Part shown: positions 55,541 through 63,963 of the stretch, piece after piece
How positions within the stretch are numbered: the stretch's first letter is position 1
Layout of the letters: each line of letters begins with the position of its first letter
Assembly: GCF_008085915.1 (NCBI RefSeq)
Contig: NZ_VSJK01000016.1
Location: forward strand, 46,537 to 110,536
Origin: Oceaniovalibus sp. ACAM 378
GTDB lineage: Bacteria; Pseudomonadota; Alphaproteobacteria; Rhodobacterales; Rhodobacteraceae
DNA length: 64,000 bases
Reading direction: 5' to 3'
Made by a program: the position numbers and the translations under genes
Notes under the pieces: model-generated
The model's database searches: none
Seen by the model: the letters and a program-made list of their open reading frames with translations, nothing else
Told to the model about the DNA's origin: nothing

Positions 55541-56932
55541 ATGTCCTACGAAACCACTAACCCATATACAGGCGAAGTCCTGAAGACCTTCCCGACCGCG
55601 ACTGATGCTGAGATCACGCGTGCGATAGAAGATGCCGACAAGGCATTTCAGTCGTGGAAAGAGACCTCCTTTGAAAAGCGTGCAACGGTCATGCGCAAGG
55701 CGGCCGAATTGCTGCGTAAGGACGTCGATGCTTTCGCCAAGCTTTTGACGCTCGAAATGGGCAAAGTGACTGCAGAGGCAAAAGCAGAGGTCGAGCTATC
55801 AGCAGCGATCTTCGAATATTATGCCGATCATGCCGAAGAACAGCTCAAGCCCGAGAAACTGCCCGTCGCCGACCTCGCCGAAGGCGACGCGGTGCTGGTT
55901 CACGAACCCCTGGGCGTGTTGCTCGCGGTCGAACCGTGGAACTTTCCGTATTATCAGGTAGCTCGGATCATTGCCCCGCAACTCTCGGCGGGCAATACCA
56001 TCCTTCTCAAACATGCTGGTATCGTGCCACAAAGTGCGCAGGCCTGTGAAAAGCTGATGCTGGATGCGGGTCTGCCGAAAGGCGCATTCACCAACCTTTT
56101 TCCGACGCATGAACAGGTCGAGGCGATCATTGCGCATCCGCTTGTCAGAGGTGTCGCACTGACCGGTTCCGAAGGGGCGGGTGCAGTCGTTGCTGCCGCG
56201 GCCGGCAAGGCGCTCAAGAAATCGACACTGGAGCTGGGTGGCGCGGATGCCTTCGTGGTTCTGGCGGATGCTGACCTGGACAAGACCGTGGAATGGGCCG
56301 TCTTTGGCCGTCACTGGAACGGCGGGCAGGTCTGCGTGTCGTCCAAGCGGATGATCATCGCAGACGAGATTTATGATGAATTCCTCGAACGCTATACGAA
56401 AGGGGTGGCGGCGCTCAAGGCAGGCGATCCGTTTGATCCAAATACGACACTGGCCCCCCTGTCGTCGCAAAGCGCGGCTGAGGATGTTAAAAAACGGATC
56501 CGAGACGCTGTCGAACTGGGTGCTAAGGCGACCGAGGTTGGCCCGAAGGTTCCCGATCAGGGGAACTTCGTGCAGCCAACGATCCTGACGGAAATGAGTA
56601 AGGACAATCCGGCGCGCAAATGGGAGTTCTTCGGGCCTGTGTCCATGCTCTTCCGGGCCAAGGACGAAGAGGACGCGGTGCGGATCGCTAACGATTCACC
56701 CTTCGGACTCGGGGGGTCCGTCTTTACTTCCAATCCCCAACATGGGGCGGAGGTAGCCAAAAAAATCTCCACCGGCATGGTGTTTGTCAACCACCCGACG
56801 ATGGTCAAAGCGGATTTGCCGTTCGGTGGCATCCGCAATTCTGGCTATGGTCGTGAGCTGCTCGGCTTGGGCATCAAGGAATTCGTCAATCACAAACTGA
56901 TCGATGTTGTCGATATCGACGCCGAATTTTGA
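55541..56932 (+). CDS. NAD(P)-dependent succinate-semialdehyde-type aldehyde dehydrogenase
   Basis: About 463 residues. The start at 55541 (MSYETTNPYTGE) follows AAGGAG. Motifs are VEPWNFPYYQVARIIAPQL, LLKHAGIVPQS (cofactor Lys), VALTGSEGAGAVVA, LELGGADAFVVL (general base Glu) and WNGGQVCVSSKR (catalytic Cys). The wording is that of the YneI/Sad subgroup, which oxidises succinic semialdehyde. That would link it to GABA from the glutamate decarboxylase of the same island, although no GABA transaminase is in the window. Acetaldehyde from AdhP is an alternative substrate. Confidence 0.9.
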   Translation: MSYETTNPYTGEVLKTFPTATDAEITRAIEDADKAFQSWKETSFEKRATVMRKAAELLRKDVDAFAKLLTLEMGKVTAEAKAEVELSAAIFEYYADHAEEQLKPEKLPVADLAEGDAVLVHEPLGVLLAVEPWNFPYYQVARIIAPQLSAGNTILLKHAGIVPQSAQACEKLMLDAGLPKGAFTNLFPTHEQVEAIIAHPLVRGVALTGSEGAGAVVAAAAGKALKKSTLELGGADAFVVLADADLDKTVEWAVFGRHWNGGQVCVSSKRMIIADEIYDEFLERYTKGVAALKAGDPFDPNTTLAPLSSQSAAEDVKKRIRDAVELGAKATEVGPKVPDQGNFVQPTILTEMSKDNPARKWEFFGPVSMLFRAKDEEDAVRIANDSPFGLGGSVFTSNPQHGAEVAKKISTGMVFVNHPTMVKADLPFGGIRNSGYGRELLGLGIKEFVNHKLIDVVDIDAEF

Positions 56933-56939
56933 CGACCGA

Positions 56940-56970
56940 TGACGGCGGTTTGCCCCCCCCCCCGCCGTCA
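56940..56970 (+). terminator. Hairpin with a C11 loop
   Basis: Arms TGACGGCGG (56940-56948) and CCGCCGTCA (56962-56970) just after the aldehyde dehydrogenase stop. The loop is mostly a run of eleven C (56953-56963), a slippage-prone tract that partly belongs to the right arm. It is followed by GCATCGTTTCC, with only a short T-run. Confidence 0.6.
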
Positions 56971-57020
56971 GCATCGTTTCCAAACCCAACCCACCGTTGC
57001 AAAGCCCCAAGGAGCGCAAG

Positions 57021-57700
57021 ATGTCTATCAAAATCGCGGTTCTCAAGGAAACCGACCCCGGCAAGCGGCGTGTCGCCATGGTTCCGGGTGTTGTTGACCA
57101 GCTGACGCATTTGGGGGCTGAGGTTGCAATTCAGTCGGGGGCGGGTGACGCGGTAACTACCTGGTAGAGTGTTCAAAAATACAAGTTTTGTGGCGAAAAT
57201 GACTGATCTAGTCAAGGACGCGGATTTGGTGTTGTCCATCCAGCCCCCGCCACTCGATATGGTGCGGGCCATGAAGCCATCCGCCATCCTGATTTCGTTC
57301 ATAAACAGAACAAGAATCCTGCACTGGTCAAAGCGCTGCGGGAGAGGGGCATAACCTGCTTTGCAAAGGAGCGGATTCCCCGCATCAGCCGGGCACAGGC
57401 GTTGGATGCTTTAACGAGTCAGGCGACCCTTGCGGGCTATTACGCAGCACTGCTAGGTGCGACGCATCTGGCCCACATCTTTCCGCGTATGACGACGGCG
57501 GTCGGATCACTGAAACCGGTCAGGGTGCTGGTGATGGGGCGTGGCCGGGCTTCAGGCGATTGCGACCGCTCACTGGCTCGGAGCGGTTGTCGAAGGTACT
57601 GACGTGCGGCCCGAGACCAAGGGCGAGGCGGCATCGTTGGGTGCGAAATTTGTGGGCACTGGCGTCAACCCGGCGGGCGAAGGCGGCTACGGGCGCGCAA
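57021..57700 (+). pseudogene. NAD(P) transhydrogenase alpha subunit (pntA), broken
   Basis: A proper start (AAGGAGCG, then ATG at 57021) gives MSIKIAVLKETDPGKRRVAM, VPGVVDQLTHLGAEVAIQSG and a premature TAG near 57166. Further frames continue the protein: NPALVKALRERGITCFAKE, RISRAQALDALTSQATLAGY (strongly PntA-like), VRVLVMG, GLQAIATAHWLGAVVEGTDV and FVGTGVNPAGEGGY. It then runs into the IS3 remnant at about 57700. At least four frame breaks; non-functional. The rest of pntA and pntB are gone. Confidence 0.85.
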
Positions 57701-58343
57701 GAGGGCCCGAGGATCGCGCACGCCGATGCCAGCAGCAGGGCAGATCAATGCACGCTGGTCGTTGGATTTCTTGGCCGACACTTTCGGGGCCTCTCGGAAG
57801 TTCCGCATTCTGTCCGTAATCGACGATTGCAGCCGAGAGAACCTGTGTCTCGGACACCAGCCTCTCGGGTGCCAAGGTGGCGCGCGAGCTGGACGCGCTG
57901 GTCCGGATCTACGGAAAGCCGAGCTGTATTGTCAGTGATAATGAAACAGAGTTCACCAGTTGCGCCATCCTGAACCGAAGGTCCGCGAAGCGAAATGGGC
58001 CGACAGGCACGACGTTCCTTGGCACTACATTGATCCAGGAAAGCCGCAACAGAACGCTTTCATCGAGGCGTTCAACGGGAGCCTGCGCGACGAACTGCTG
58101 AACGAGGCAATCTTTGACACCCTGGATGATGCTCGCCGGAAACTTGCCCTTTGGCGCTACGAATATAACGCCGTCAGGCCGCACTCATCGCTCGGAAACC
58201 AAACGCCGCTCGAAGCACGCCGAGCGCTTGAGCAATTTGACGGCTCCGCGCCCAGCGTGCTTGCCCAAACCGACCAACTAAACTACCAATCAGAAACCCG
58301 CAGACTCTCGTTATTAACGAGGGACCAGCGGGGGGGCAGGTCA
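57701..58343 (+). pseudogene. IS3-family (IS407-group) orfB fragment with terminal repeat
   Basis: Forward frames read INARWSLDFLADTFGASRKF and RILSVIDDCSREN, then VARELDALVRIYGKPSCIVS and SDNETEFTS. From 57960 another frame reads [20 protein letters not shown] and [20 protein letters not shown]. These contain the DDE triad region (DF, SDN, AFIE) of IS3 orfB. The element's end is CAGGTCA at 58337-58343. The 5' half is missing and the frames are broken. Confidence 0.85.
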
Positions 58344-58780
58344 CCTTGTGCTAACACGCCGAAACGTTAAGGCAGCAAAGCGGTTTTTCAAAAGGCTGGT
58401 TGCTAAGTTTGGCCAACCGAGGGTCGTCATCACCGACAAACTACGCAGCTACATCAACCCGATTATGACAGTAGCCCCGGACGCTGACCACCGTGCCCAC
58501 AAGGGTATAGACACCGCGATCGAAGTATCGCACCGGCCGACCCGAATAAGAGAGGATATTTGACCGATTCAAATCCCACCGGCAGGCTCAGAGGTTTCTG
58601 TCTGCACATGACCGGGTCAAACTGATCTTCCGCCCCCGCCGCTATCAACTCGCAGCAGCCTCAAACCGCCAAGCCCGCTCCGATGCCTTCAGCCTCTGGG
58701 CCGACTACACCGCCGAAATGGCCGCATAATCCAGCCTTTGCCAACCCTTCACAGTCTGGGGCAATCAACTTGGCAATACC
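58344..58780 (+). pseudogene. IS6-family transposase fragment with 3' terminus
   Basis: It starts inside the transposase ([20 protein letters not shown]), continues with VVITDKLRSYINPIMTVAPD and IEVSHRPTRI, then breaks near 58555. It resumes with FKSHRQAQRFLSAHDRVKLI and ends YTAEMAA with the element terminus GGCAATACC at 58772-58780. The first DDE Asp and the DNA-binding part are missing. It is joined directly to the IS3 end, showing one element cut into the other. Confidence 0.85.
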
Positions 58781-58790
58781 GATCAAACAC

Positions 58791-59834
58791 CTAGGCCGAT
58801 CCGCGGCGCATCAGCTCAAACCCAACGAGACGGATCGACGGGGCGGAAGTGTCGCCTGCAAATCGCGACAGAAGTGCTTCAGCGGCAGCACGGCCAAGCT
58901 GGTCCCGGTCAATCCTTATCGTGGTCAGCGACGGGTCAGTATGGGCTGCGAAATCCTGATCGCCAAAGCCGATGATGGCCAGATCCTCAGGTACGCGCAA
59001 GCCACGGGTCCGCGCCTCGATCAGCGCACCATGCGCGATCACATCAGAGCTGCAATGAATCACGGTGCTTTCCAATCGGTTCTGCAAGAGGCCTTCGTCC
59101 ACCAACCGGGCGACGCCTTGCCGCCCCATTTCAAGGGTTGCGGTCCTGATCGGCAGGCCGATGGCTGTAACCGTATTGCCAGTAGCCGTCGCGAAACGGT
59201 CCGCAAAAGCGAAGCGCCGCCGCTCGGCCCGTTCGTCCCCGGCCGAAAGTGTCGCAGCATGGCGATACCCAGCACTGATTGCAAAATCAGCCGCCAGTCG
59301 TCCGGTATCCGCATGCGAGAAACCGACGCAGCAGTCGATCGGTGTTTCGGTCATGTCCCAGATTTCAACCACCGGGATTGCGGCGGCCATCAGCATCCGC
59401 CGCGCCGTGACCGAATGATGAATGCCGGTCAGCAACAATCCGTCAGGGCGTCGCGACAGGTGTGCTGCGATGGCCGCCTCTTCGTCCCCGGCGTTGAAGC
59501 CAGTTTCCGACAACATGATCTGATAGCCTTCGCCGCGCATGATGTCAGAGAAGCCATGCAGGAGGCTGGAATAAACGATATTGGTGATGGATGGAACCAG
59601 TGCAGTGATCAGCCGCGTCCGCCGCGAGGCCAGCGCCCCGGCAATCGCATTGGGCACGTATCCGGTAATCTCGATCGCTTCGCGGATCTTGACCATCGCT
59701 TCCGGTGAGACCTTGGCCGGATCGCTCAGTGCGCGGCTGACCGTCACCTGACTGACCCCGGCCAGCCGGCCCACGGTTGCCATTGTCACCGCGCCGGTGC
59801 GGGAAGGGCGGTCTTTACGATCGGGGTTCTGCAT
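58791..59834 (-). CDS. LacI-family transcriptional repressor
   Basis: A 347-residue LacI/GalR regulator. The N-terminal helix-turn-helix and hinge read MATVGRLAGVSQVTVSRALS and ITGYVPNAIAGALAS, followed by the sugar-binding core with SLLHGFSDIMRGEGYQIML and LAIIGFGDQDFAAHTDPSL. It resembles GntR-type LacI members controlling gluconate or other sugar-acid genes. It is transcribed towards the IS6 scar, its stop lying ten bases beyond the IS terminus. Two operator-like palindromes at 60973 and 61103 are its likely targets. Confidence 0.93.
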   Translation of the reverse strand: MQNPDRKDRPSRTGAVTMATVGRLAGVSQVTVSRALSDPAKVSPEAMVKIREAIEITGYVPNAIAGALASRRTRLITALVPSITNIVYSSLLHGFSDIMRGEGYQIMLSETGFNAGDEEAAIAAHLSRRPDGLLLTGIHHSVTARRMLMAAAIPVVEIWDMTETPIDCCVGFSHADTGRLAADFAISAGYRHAATLSAGDERAERRRFAFADRFATATGNTVTAIGLPIRTATLEMGRQGVARLVDEGLLQNRLESTVIHCSSDVIAHGALIEARTRGLRVPEDLAIIGFGDQDFAAHTDPSLTTIRIDRDQLGRAAAEALLSRFAGDTSAPSIRLVGFELMRRGSA

Positions 59835-59893
59835 GTCAGGGCGATCCTATACCGGCAATCCCGCGCCTTGTCCCGTTTCATTTCCCACCCGGA

Positions 59894-60124
59894 TCAGGAT
59901 GGCGTGTCGTTCAAGTGGCGGGCACGGCGGGCGATCATTAGGGATGCGGCCAGCGACCCCGCAATTAGCACCCACAGGATCACTGCGATCCAGCGTTGGT
60001 AAAGAAGATGGTCAGATCACCGAAGCTTTCCAGACTTTTGACGAAATAGATCTCGGCCGATGGCCCGAGGATGAAGGGCGCGACTTCCAGTCCAAACTTG
60101 CCGGCACAGAGGTTGCGGGCCTGG
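59894..60124 (-). pseudogene. TctA-type membrane subunit, C-terminal remnant
   Basis: Reverse-strand frame FGLEVAPFILGPSAEIYFVK and SLESFGDLTIFF, then one frame over RWIAVILWVLIAGSLAASL and MIARRARHLNDTPS up to a stop at 59894. This resembles the end of the large membrane subunit of tripartite tricarboxylate transporters (the PFILGxxLGPxAE pattern). The preceding 400 or more residues are missing; it is joined to the tctC fragment at about 60125. Confidence 0.6.
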
Positions 60125-60895
60125 CATAGGCCAGCATCGCATCGCGGTTGGTCGCACCCATGCCCTCTTCCGGGCCCTGCGCCAGCGTTTCCGGCGTGGC
60201 GGCGATCCAGACAAAGTGCATCGCGGTCGGATCGTCGGCGGGCAGTTGGGCGAACTGTTCGTTCGCTTGGATGGACCCGTTAATCACGTCGGCCAGCTCG
60301 TCCCACATCGCCTGATACTTGTCAGACTGCGCCCCGGCGTTGACCGGCACGATGTTCGCCTCGGACCCCGGCGCGCGCAGGCGGGCGGCGTTCAGCATCG
60401 CGGTAAAGCCGATCTCCGACACGCCGCCGGGCTGGATCGCCACACGCACAGGGGTGCCGGTCTCTGCTGCGCCAAAGATGTCGTCCATCGTCTTGTAGGG
60501 GCTGTCGGCGGGCACAAAGTAGGCATTGCCGGGGTTGACCGCGATCGTCGGGCCGACGTTGTAATCGGCGAAAACGTCCGGAGATCCTTCGACGCCATAA
60601 AGCTGTTGCAGGTAAGATTGACTGTGAAACACCATGATCGTGGTGCCGCGGCTGTCGCGGGCCAAGGCCTTAAAGCCTTCTGCCGCGCCGACCGGATCGA
60701 CCCGGATATTGTCATCCAACTTGTCCGACAGGGCTTTTGGGCAGAGTGGCGGCGTTCTGATAGGTGTCGCCCGGTCGAGGTCGAGCCGATCACCATGCGG
60801 ATGTTGCGGGGCAGGTCTTGCGCCTGCGCCATGAAGGGCAGCGCGGTCATAATGGCGGCAGTGCCAGCCGTCAGAATACGGCGTGTCAGATTCAT
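60125..60895 (-). pseudogene. TctC-type periplasmic binding protein, frameshifted and 3'-truncated
   Basis: The start at 60895 gives a signal peptide (MNLTRRILTAGTAAIMTALP, cleavage near MAQAQ), then IRMVIGSTSTG before a frame break near 60770 and a second nearby. The main body follows: DNIRVDPVGAAEGFKALARD, YLQQLYGVEGSPDVFADYN, YFVPADSPYKTMDDIFGA, VAIQPGGVSEIGFTAMLNAA and ADVINGSIQANEQFAQLP. It ends at MLAYA, where TctA sequence begins. The last 90 or so residues are missing. It would have bound a carboxylate for the adjacent transporter. Confidence 0.75.
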
Positions 60896-60972
60896 GTAGT
60901 CCGCCCTTGAACCGTTGCCGGTCCAGTCGCTGATTGACGTCCGGAGTCGCTCCTCGCCCCACGAGGCGTTTA

Positions 60973-60986
60973 TGTATGCGCATACA
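60973..60986. promoter_or_regulatory. LacI-family operator 1 (perfect palindrome)
   Basis: TGTATGCGCATACA: a perfect 14-base palindrome with the central CG typical of LacI/GalR operators. It lies 78 bases before the tctC start, in the divergent region to the dehydratase gene. Confidence 0.75.
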
Positions 60987-61102
60987 CGAACATCAACAGC
61001 ATCCGATAAATCCAGCCATTAGGTTTGCTGTTTACAAAATATACTGAATTTACAATTGCAAATGTCGCAACACTGAAAATTGTCGTGCTTGACCTTTTTA
61101 AA

Positions 61103-61116
61103 TGCAAGCGCATACA
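61103..61116. promoter_or_regulatory. LacI-family operator 2 (variant)
   Basis: TGCAAGCGCATACA matches operator 1 at 12 of 14 positions. It lies 28 bases before the dehydratase start and just after a TTGACC element (61089-61094) that could be the -35 box. A repressor bound here would block the promoter. Confidence 0.7.
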
Positions 61117-61143
61117 TGTTTAACAACACCAACGGAGGTTCTC

Positions 61144-62886
61144 ATGCCAAAAGATGGCCGCATCACACCTGATCAGTTGCGCAGTGCGCGGTGGTTTGCC
61201 CCCGATGATCTGCGCAGTTTCGGGCATCGCAGCCGGATGATGCAACTGGGTTGGTCCGAGGACGAATTTCGCGGCAAGCCGCTGATCGGCATCCTGAATA
61301 CCTGGTCGGACATGAACTCCTGTCACGGCCACTTTCGCGAGCGGGCTCAGGATGTGAAGCGTGGCGTCTTCATGGCGGGCGGCTTCGGGCTGGAGATGCC
61401 GTCGCTGTCAGTGGATGAGAGCTTCACAAAGCCGACCTCGATGCTGTATCGCAACATGCTGGCGATGGAGACCGAGGAAATGATCCGATCGCACCCGTTC
61501 GACGGGGTGGTTCTGATGGGGGGGTGCGACAAGACCACGCCGGGGCTGATCATGGGCGCGATCACCGCCGGGGTGCCGCTGATCTATCTGCCCGCCGGAC
61601 CGATGCTGCGCGGTCATTATGCCGGGCGTATCCTTGGGTCCGGGTCCGATGCGTGGAAATACTGGGATGAACGCCGCGCTGGTAACATCAGCGACGAGGA
61701 ATGGCTGGGCGTGCAGGGCGGTATCGCCCGGTCCGTCGGCACCTGCATGACGATGGGCACTGCGTCCACCATGACAGCGATCACCGATGCAATGGGACTG
61801 ACGCTGCCTGGCGCGTCCTCGATCCCCGCGCCGGATGCCGGGCATCAGCGGATGTCGGCGGCCTGCGGGCGGCGCATCGTGGACATGGTCTGGGAAGGGC
61901 TGACACCGGACAAGATCGTGACCGACGCCGCCGTGCGCAATGCCGCGATCGTGGCGATGGCCACGGGCTGTTCGACCAACGCCGTGGTGCACCTGATCGC
62001 CATGGCCCGCCGCGCCGGTGTCGACCTGACGTTGGACGATCTGGATGCGCTGGGTCGCACCACACCACTGATCGCCAACGTCCGCCCGTCCGGCAAAGAC
62101 TACCTGATGGAAGACTTCTACTATGCCGGTGGTCTGCGTGCGTTGATGAAGCAGATGGAGGAACGGCTGGACACAACTGCACTGACCGTCACCGGGAAAT
62201 CACTGGGCGAAAACCTTGAGGGCGCGCAGGTCTTCAACGACGACGTGATCCGCCCGCTGTCGAACCCGGTTTATCACGAAGGCTCTCTGGCCGTGTTGCG
62301 CGGCAACCTGTGCCCGGACGGCGCGGTGATCAAACCCGCCGCCTGCGATCCGAAATACTGGGTCCACGAAGGCCCGGCGTTGGTCTTTGACAGCTATGCT
62401 GAGATGAAGGCGGCAATCGACAACGAGGATCTGGAGGTCACGCCGGATCACGTGCTGGTGCTGCGCAATGCGGGGCCGCAGGGCGGGCCGGGGATGCCGG
62501 AATGGGGCATGCTGCCGATCCCCAAAGCGCTGATCAAGCAGGGCCACCGCGACATGCTGCGGATTTCGGACGCGCGGATGTCCGGTACCTCCTACGGCGC
62601 CTGCGTGCTGCACGTCGCCCCCGAAAGCTTTGTCGGCGGGCCGTTGGCCTTGCTGAAGACCGGCGATATCGTGCGGCTGGACCTACCGAACCGGACCCTC
62701 GACATGGTGGTGGATGACGCAGAGCTCGCCGCCCGTCGCGCCGCATGGATCCCACCGGAGCCCCGGTTCCAGCGCGGCTGGGGCTACATGTTCTCAAAGC
62801 ACGTGGGGCAGGCCGATACTGGCTGCGACTTCGACTTCCTGGAACGCGGCTTTGGTGCCGCCGCAGGCGAACCCGACATTTTCTGA
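61144..62886 (+). CDS. IlvD/Edd-family sugar-acid dehydratase (L-arabonate dehydratase-like)
   Basis: A 580-residue [Fe-S] dehydratase. The cluster and active-site motifs are NTWSDMNSCHGHFRERAQDV, LMGGCDKTTPGLIMGA, GTCMTMGTASTMTAITDAMG (third Cys) and DARMSGTSYGACVLHVAPES. The C-terminal RFQRGWGYMFSKHVGQADTG is typical of pentonate dehydratases rather than IlvD itself. It removes water from an aldonic acid (L-arabonate, D-xylonate or similar) to give a 2-keto-3-deoxy acid. The start at 61144 follows GGAGG. It forms an operon with the DHDPS-type gene 11 bases downstream and is preceded by a LacI-type operator. Confidence 0.9.
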   Translation: MPKDGRITPDQLRSARWFAPDDLRSFGHRSRMMQLGWSEDEFRGKPLIGILNTWSDMNSCHGHFRERAQDVKRGVFMAGGFGLEMPSLSVDESFTKPTSMLYRNMLAMETEEMIRSHPFDGVVLMGGCDKTTPGLIMGAITAGVPLIYLPAGPMLRGHYAGRILGSGSDAWKYWDERRAGNISDEEWLGVQGGIARSVGTCMTMGTASTMTAITDAMGLTLPGASSIPAPDAGHQRMSAACGRRIVDMVWEGLTPDKIVTDAAVRNAAIVAMATGCSTNAVVHLIAMARRAGVDLTLDDLDALGRTTPLIANVRPSGKDYLMEDFYYAGGLRALMKQMEERLDTTALTVTGKSLGENLEGAQVFNDDVIRPLSNPVYHEGSLAVLRGNLCPDGAVIKPAACDPKYWVHEGPALVFDSYAEMKAAIDNEDLEVTPDHVLVLRNAGPQGGPGMPEWGMLPIPKALIKQGHRDMLRISDARMSGTSYGACVLHVAPESFVGGPLALLKTGDIVRLDLPNRTLDMVVDDAELAARRAAWIPPEPRFQRGWGYMFSKHVGQADTGCDFDFLERGFGAAAGEPDIF

Positions 62887-62897
62887 AAGGCCCTTCC

Positions 62898-63794
62898 ATG
62901 CTTGATCTAGACACCGCCCTCACGGGCATCTCTGGCATCCTCGTCACGCCCTATGATGCTGCCGGAGAGGTCGCCCCCGACCGCCTCGCACCGATCATTG
63001 ACACCGCCCTTGCCGCAGGGCTGCACATGCCCGTCGTCAACGGCAATACCGGCGAGTTCTATGCCCTGACCACCGACGAGGCCTGCACCATGGCCCGCGA
63101 GGTCGTGGCCCTTGTCGACGGTCGCGCCCCGGTGCTGGCCGGGGTCGGGCGCGGGATCCGCGACGCCTGCATGCTGGCGAAAATGTCGGCTGCGGCCGGG
63201 GCGACGGCACTGATGGTGCATCAGCCGCCCGACCCCTTCGTGTCGCCGCGCGGCACGGTGGATTATCTGAAGGCGGTGGCGGATGCATCCGGCGGCCTGC
63301 CGATGATGCTGTATCTGCGCAACGACGGCATGGGCACCAAGGCCATTGCCGACCTGTGTGCGGTGCCCGGCGTGAAGGGCGTGAAGTGGGCGACCCCGAA
63401 CCCGATGAAACTGGCCGAGGCGAAGGCCGCCTGCGATCCCGCCATCGTCTGGGTCGGTGGTCTGGCAGAGGTCTGGGCGCCGAGCTTCTATGCCGTCGGT
63501 GCGCGCGGTTTTACCAGCGGGCTGATCAACGTCTGGCCCGAGCGGTCGGTCGCGATCCATGCTGCACTTGAGGCGGGCGATTACGCCGAGGCCAACCGGC
63601 TGATTGCCGGGATGCGCGCCTTCGAAGATATCCGCGCCGAGGAGATGAACGGTACCAATGTAACCGGCGTGAAGGCGGCGTTGCAGGCGCTGGGGCGCGA
63701 TTGCGGGCCGACCCGTCCGCCTTCCGCCTGGCCGCTGACCGTGCCGCAACTTGCAAAAATGACTGCCTTTCTGGGCGAGAACGGTTTGACTTAA
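62898..63794 (+). CDS. DHDPS/NAL-superfamily lyase or dehydratase
   Basis: A 298-residue TIM-barrel protein. NGNTGEFYALTTDEACTM is the substrate-carboxylate loop. The Schiff-base Lys is expected in VKGVKWATPNP, and the Tyr is in MLYLRNDG (the usual Y-N/R context). In sugar-acid operons such proteins are 2-keto-3-deoxy-pentonate/gluconate dehydratases or aldolases. Following the dehydratase directly (start 62898, GAAAGG upstream), it most likely acts on its product. Aldolase versus dehydratase cannot be told by eye. Confidence 0.88.
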   Translation: MLDLDTALTGISGILVTPYDAAGEVAPDRLAPIIDTALAAGLHMPVVNGNTGEFYALTTDEACTMAREVVALVDGRAPVLAGVGRGIRDACMLAKMSAAAGATALMVHQPPDPFVSPRGTVDYLKAVADASGGLPMMLYLRNDGMGTKAIADLCAVPGVKGVKWATPNPMKLAEAKAACDPAIVWVGGLAEVWAPSFYAVGARGFTSGLINVWPERSVAIHAALEAGDYAEANRLIAGMRAFEDIRAEEMNGTNVTGVKAALQALGRDCGPTRPPSAWPLTVPQLAKMTAFLGENGLT

Positions 63795-63834
63795 GTCTCC
63801 GGCTGACCCGACATCTTTACAAAGGACTTCTCTA

Positions 63835-63891
63835 TGCCCGACATGCCCGACGACAACTTCACCCCGCACGGGACTCTGTTGATGGCGTGGA
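63835..63891 (+). pseudogene. Start of a third operon gene cut by IS110
   Basis: An ATG at 63835, with an AAAGGA about ten bases upstream, opens a frame MPDMPDDNFTPHGTLLMAW that has no family match within this length and then leaves the local style near 63891, where IS110 end-like sequence begins. It is probably the 5' stub of a disrupted gene of the sugar-acid operon. Confidence 0.4.
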
Positions 63892-63963
63892 TGCCCCTCC
63901 CGACGGCATCGCAATGTGCCATTGTGGTGAGTGTTAAAGCCATCACAAAAGGAAGGAGCATCC

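Noticed and set aside
60936..60949. TTGACGTCCGGAGT near the tctC pseudogene as an FNR-type box
   Set aside because: The right half has no resemblance to GTCAA, and the region already has a LacI-type operator.
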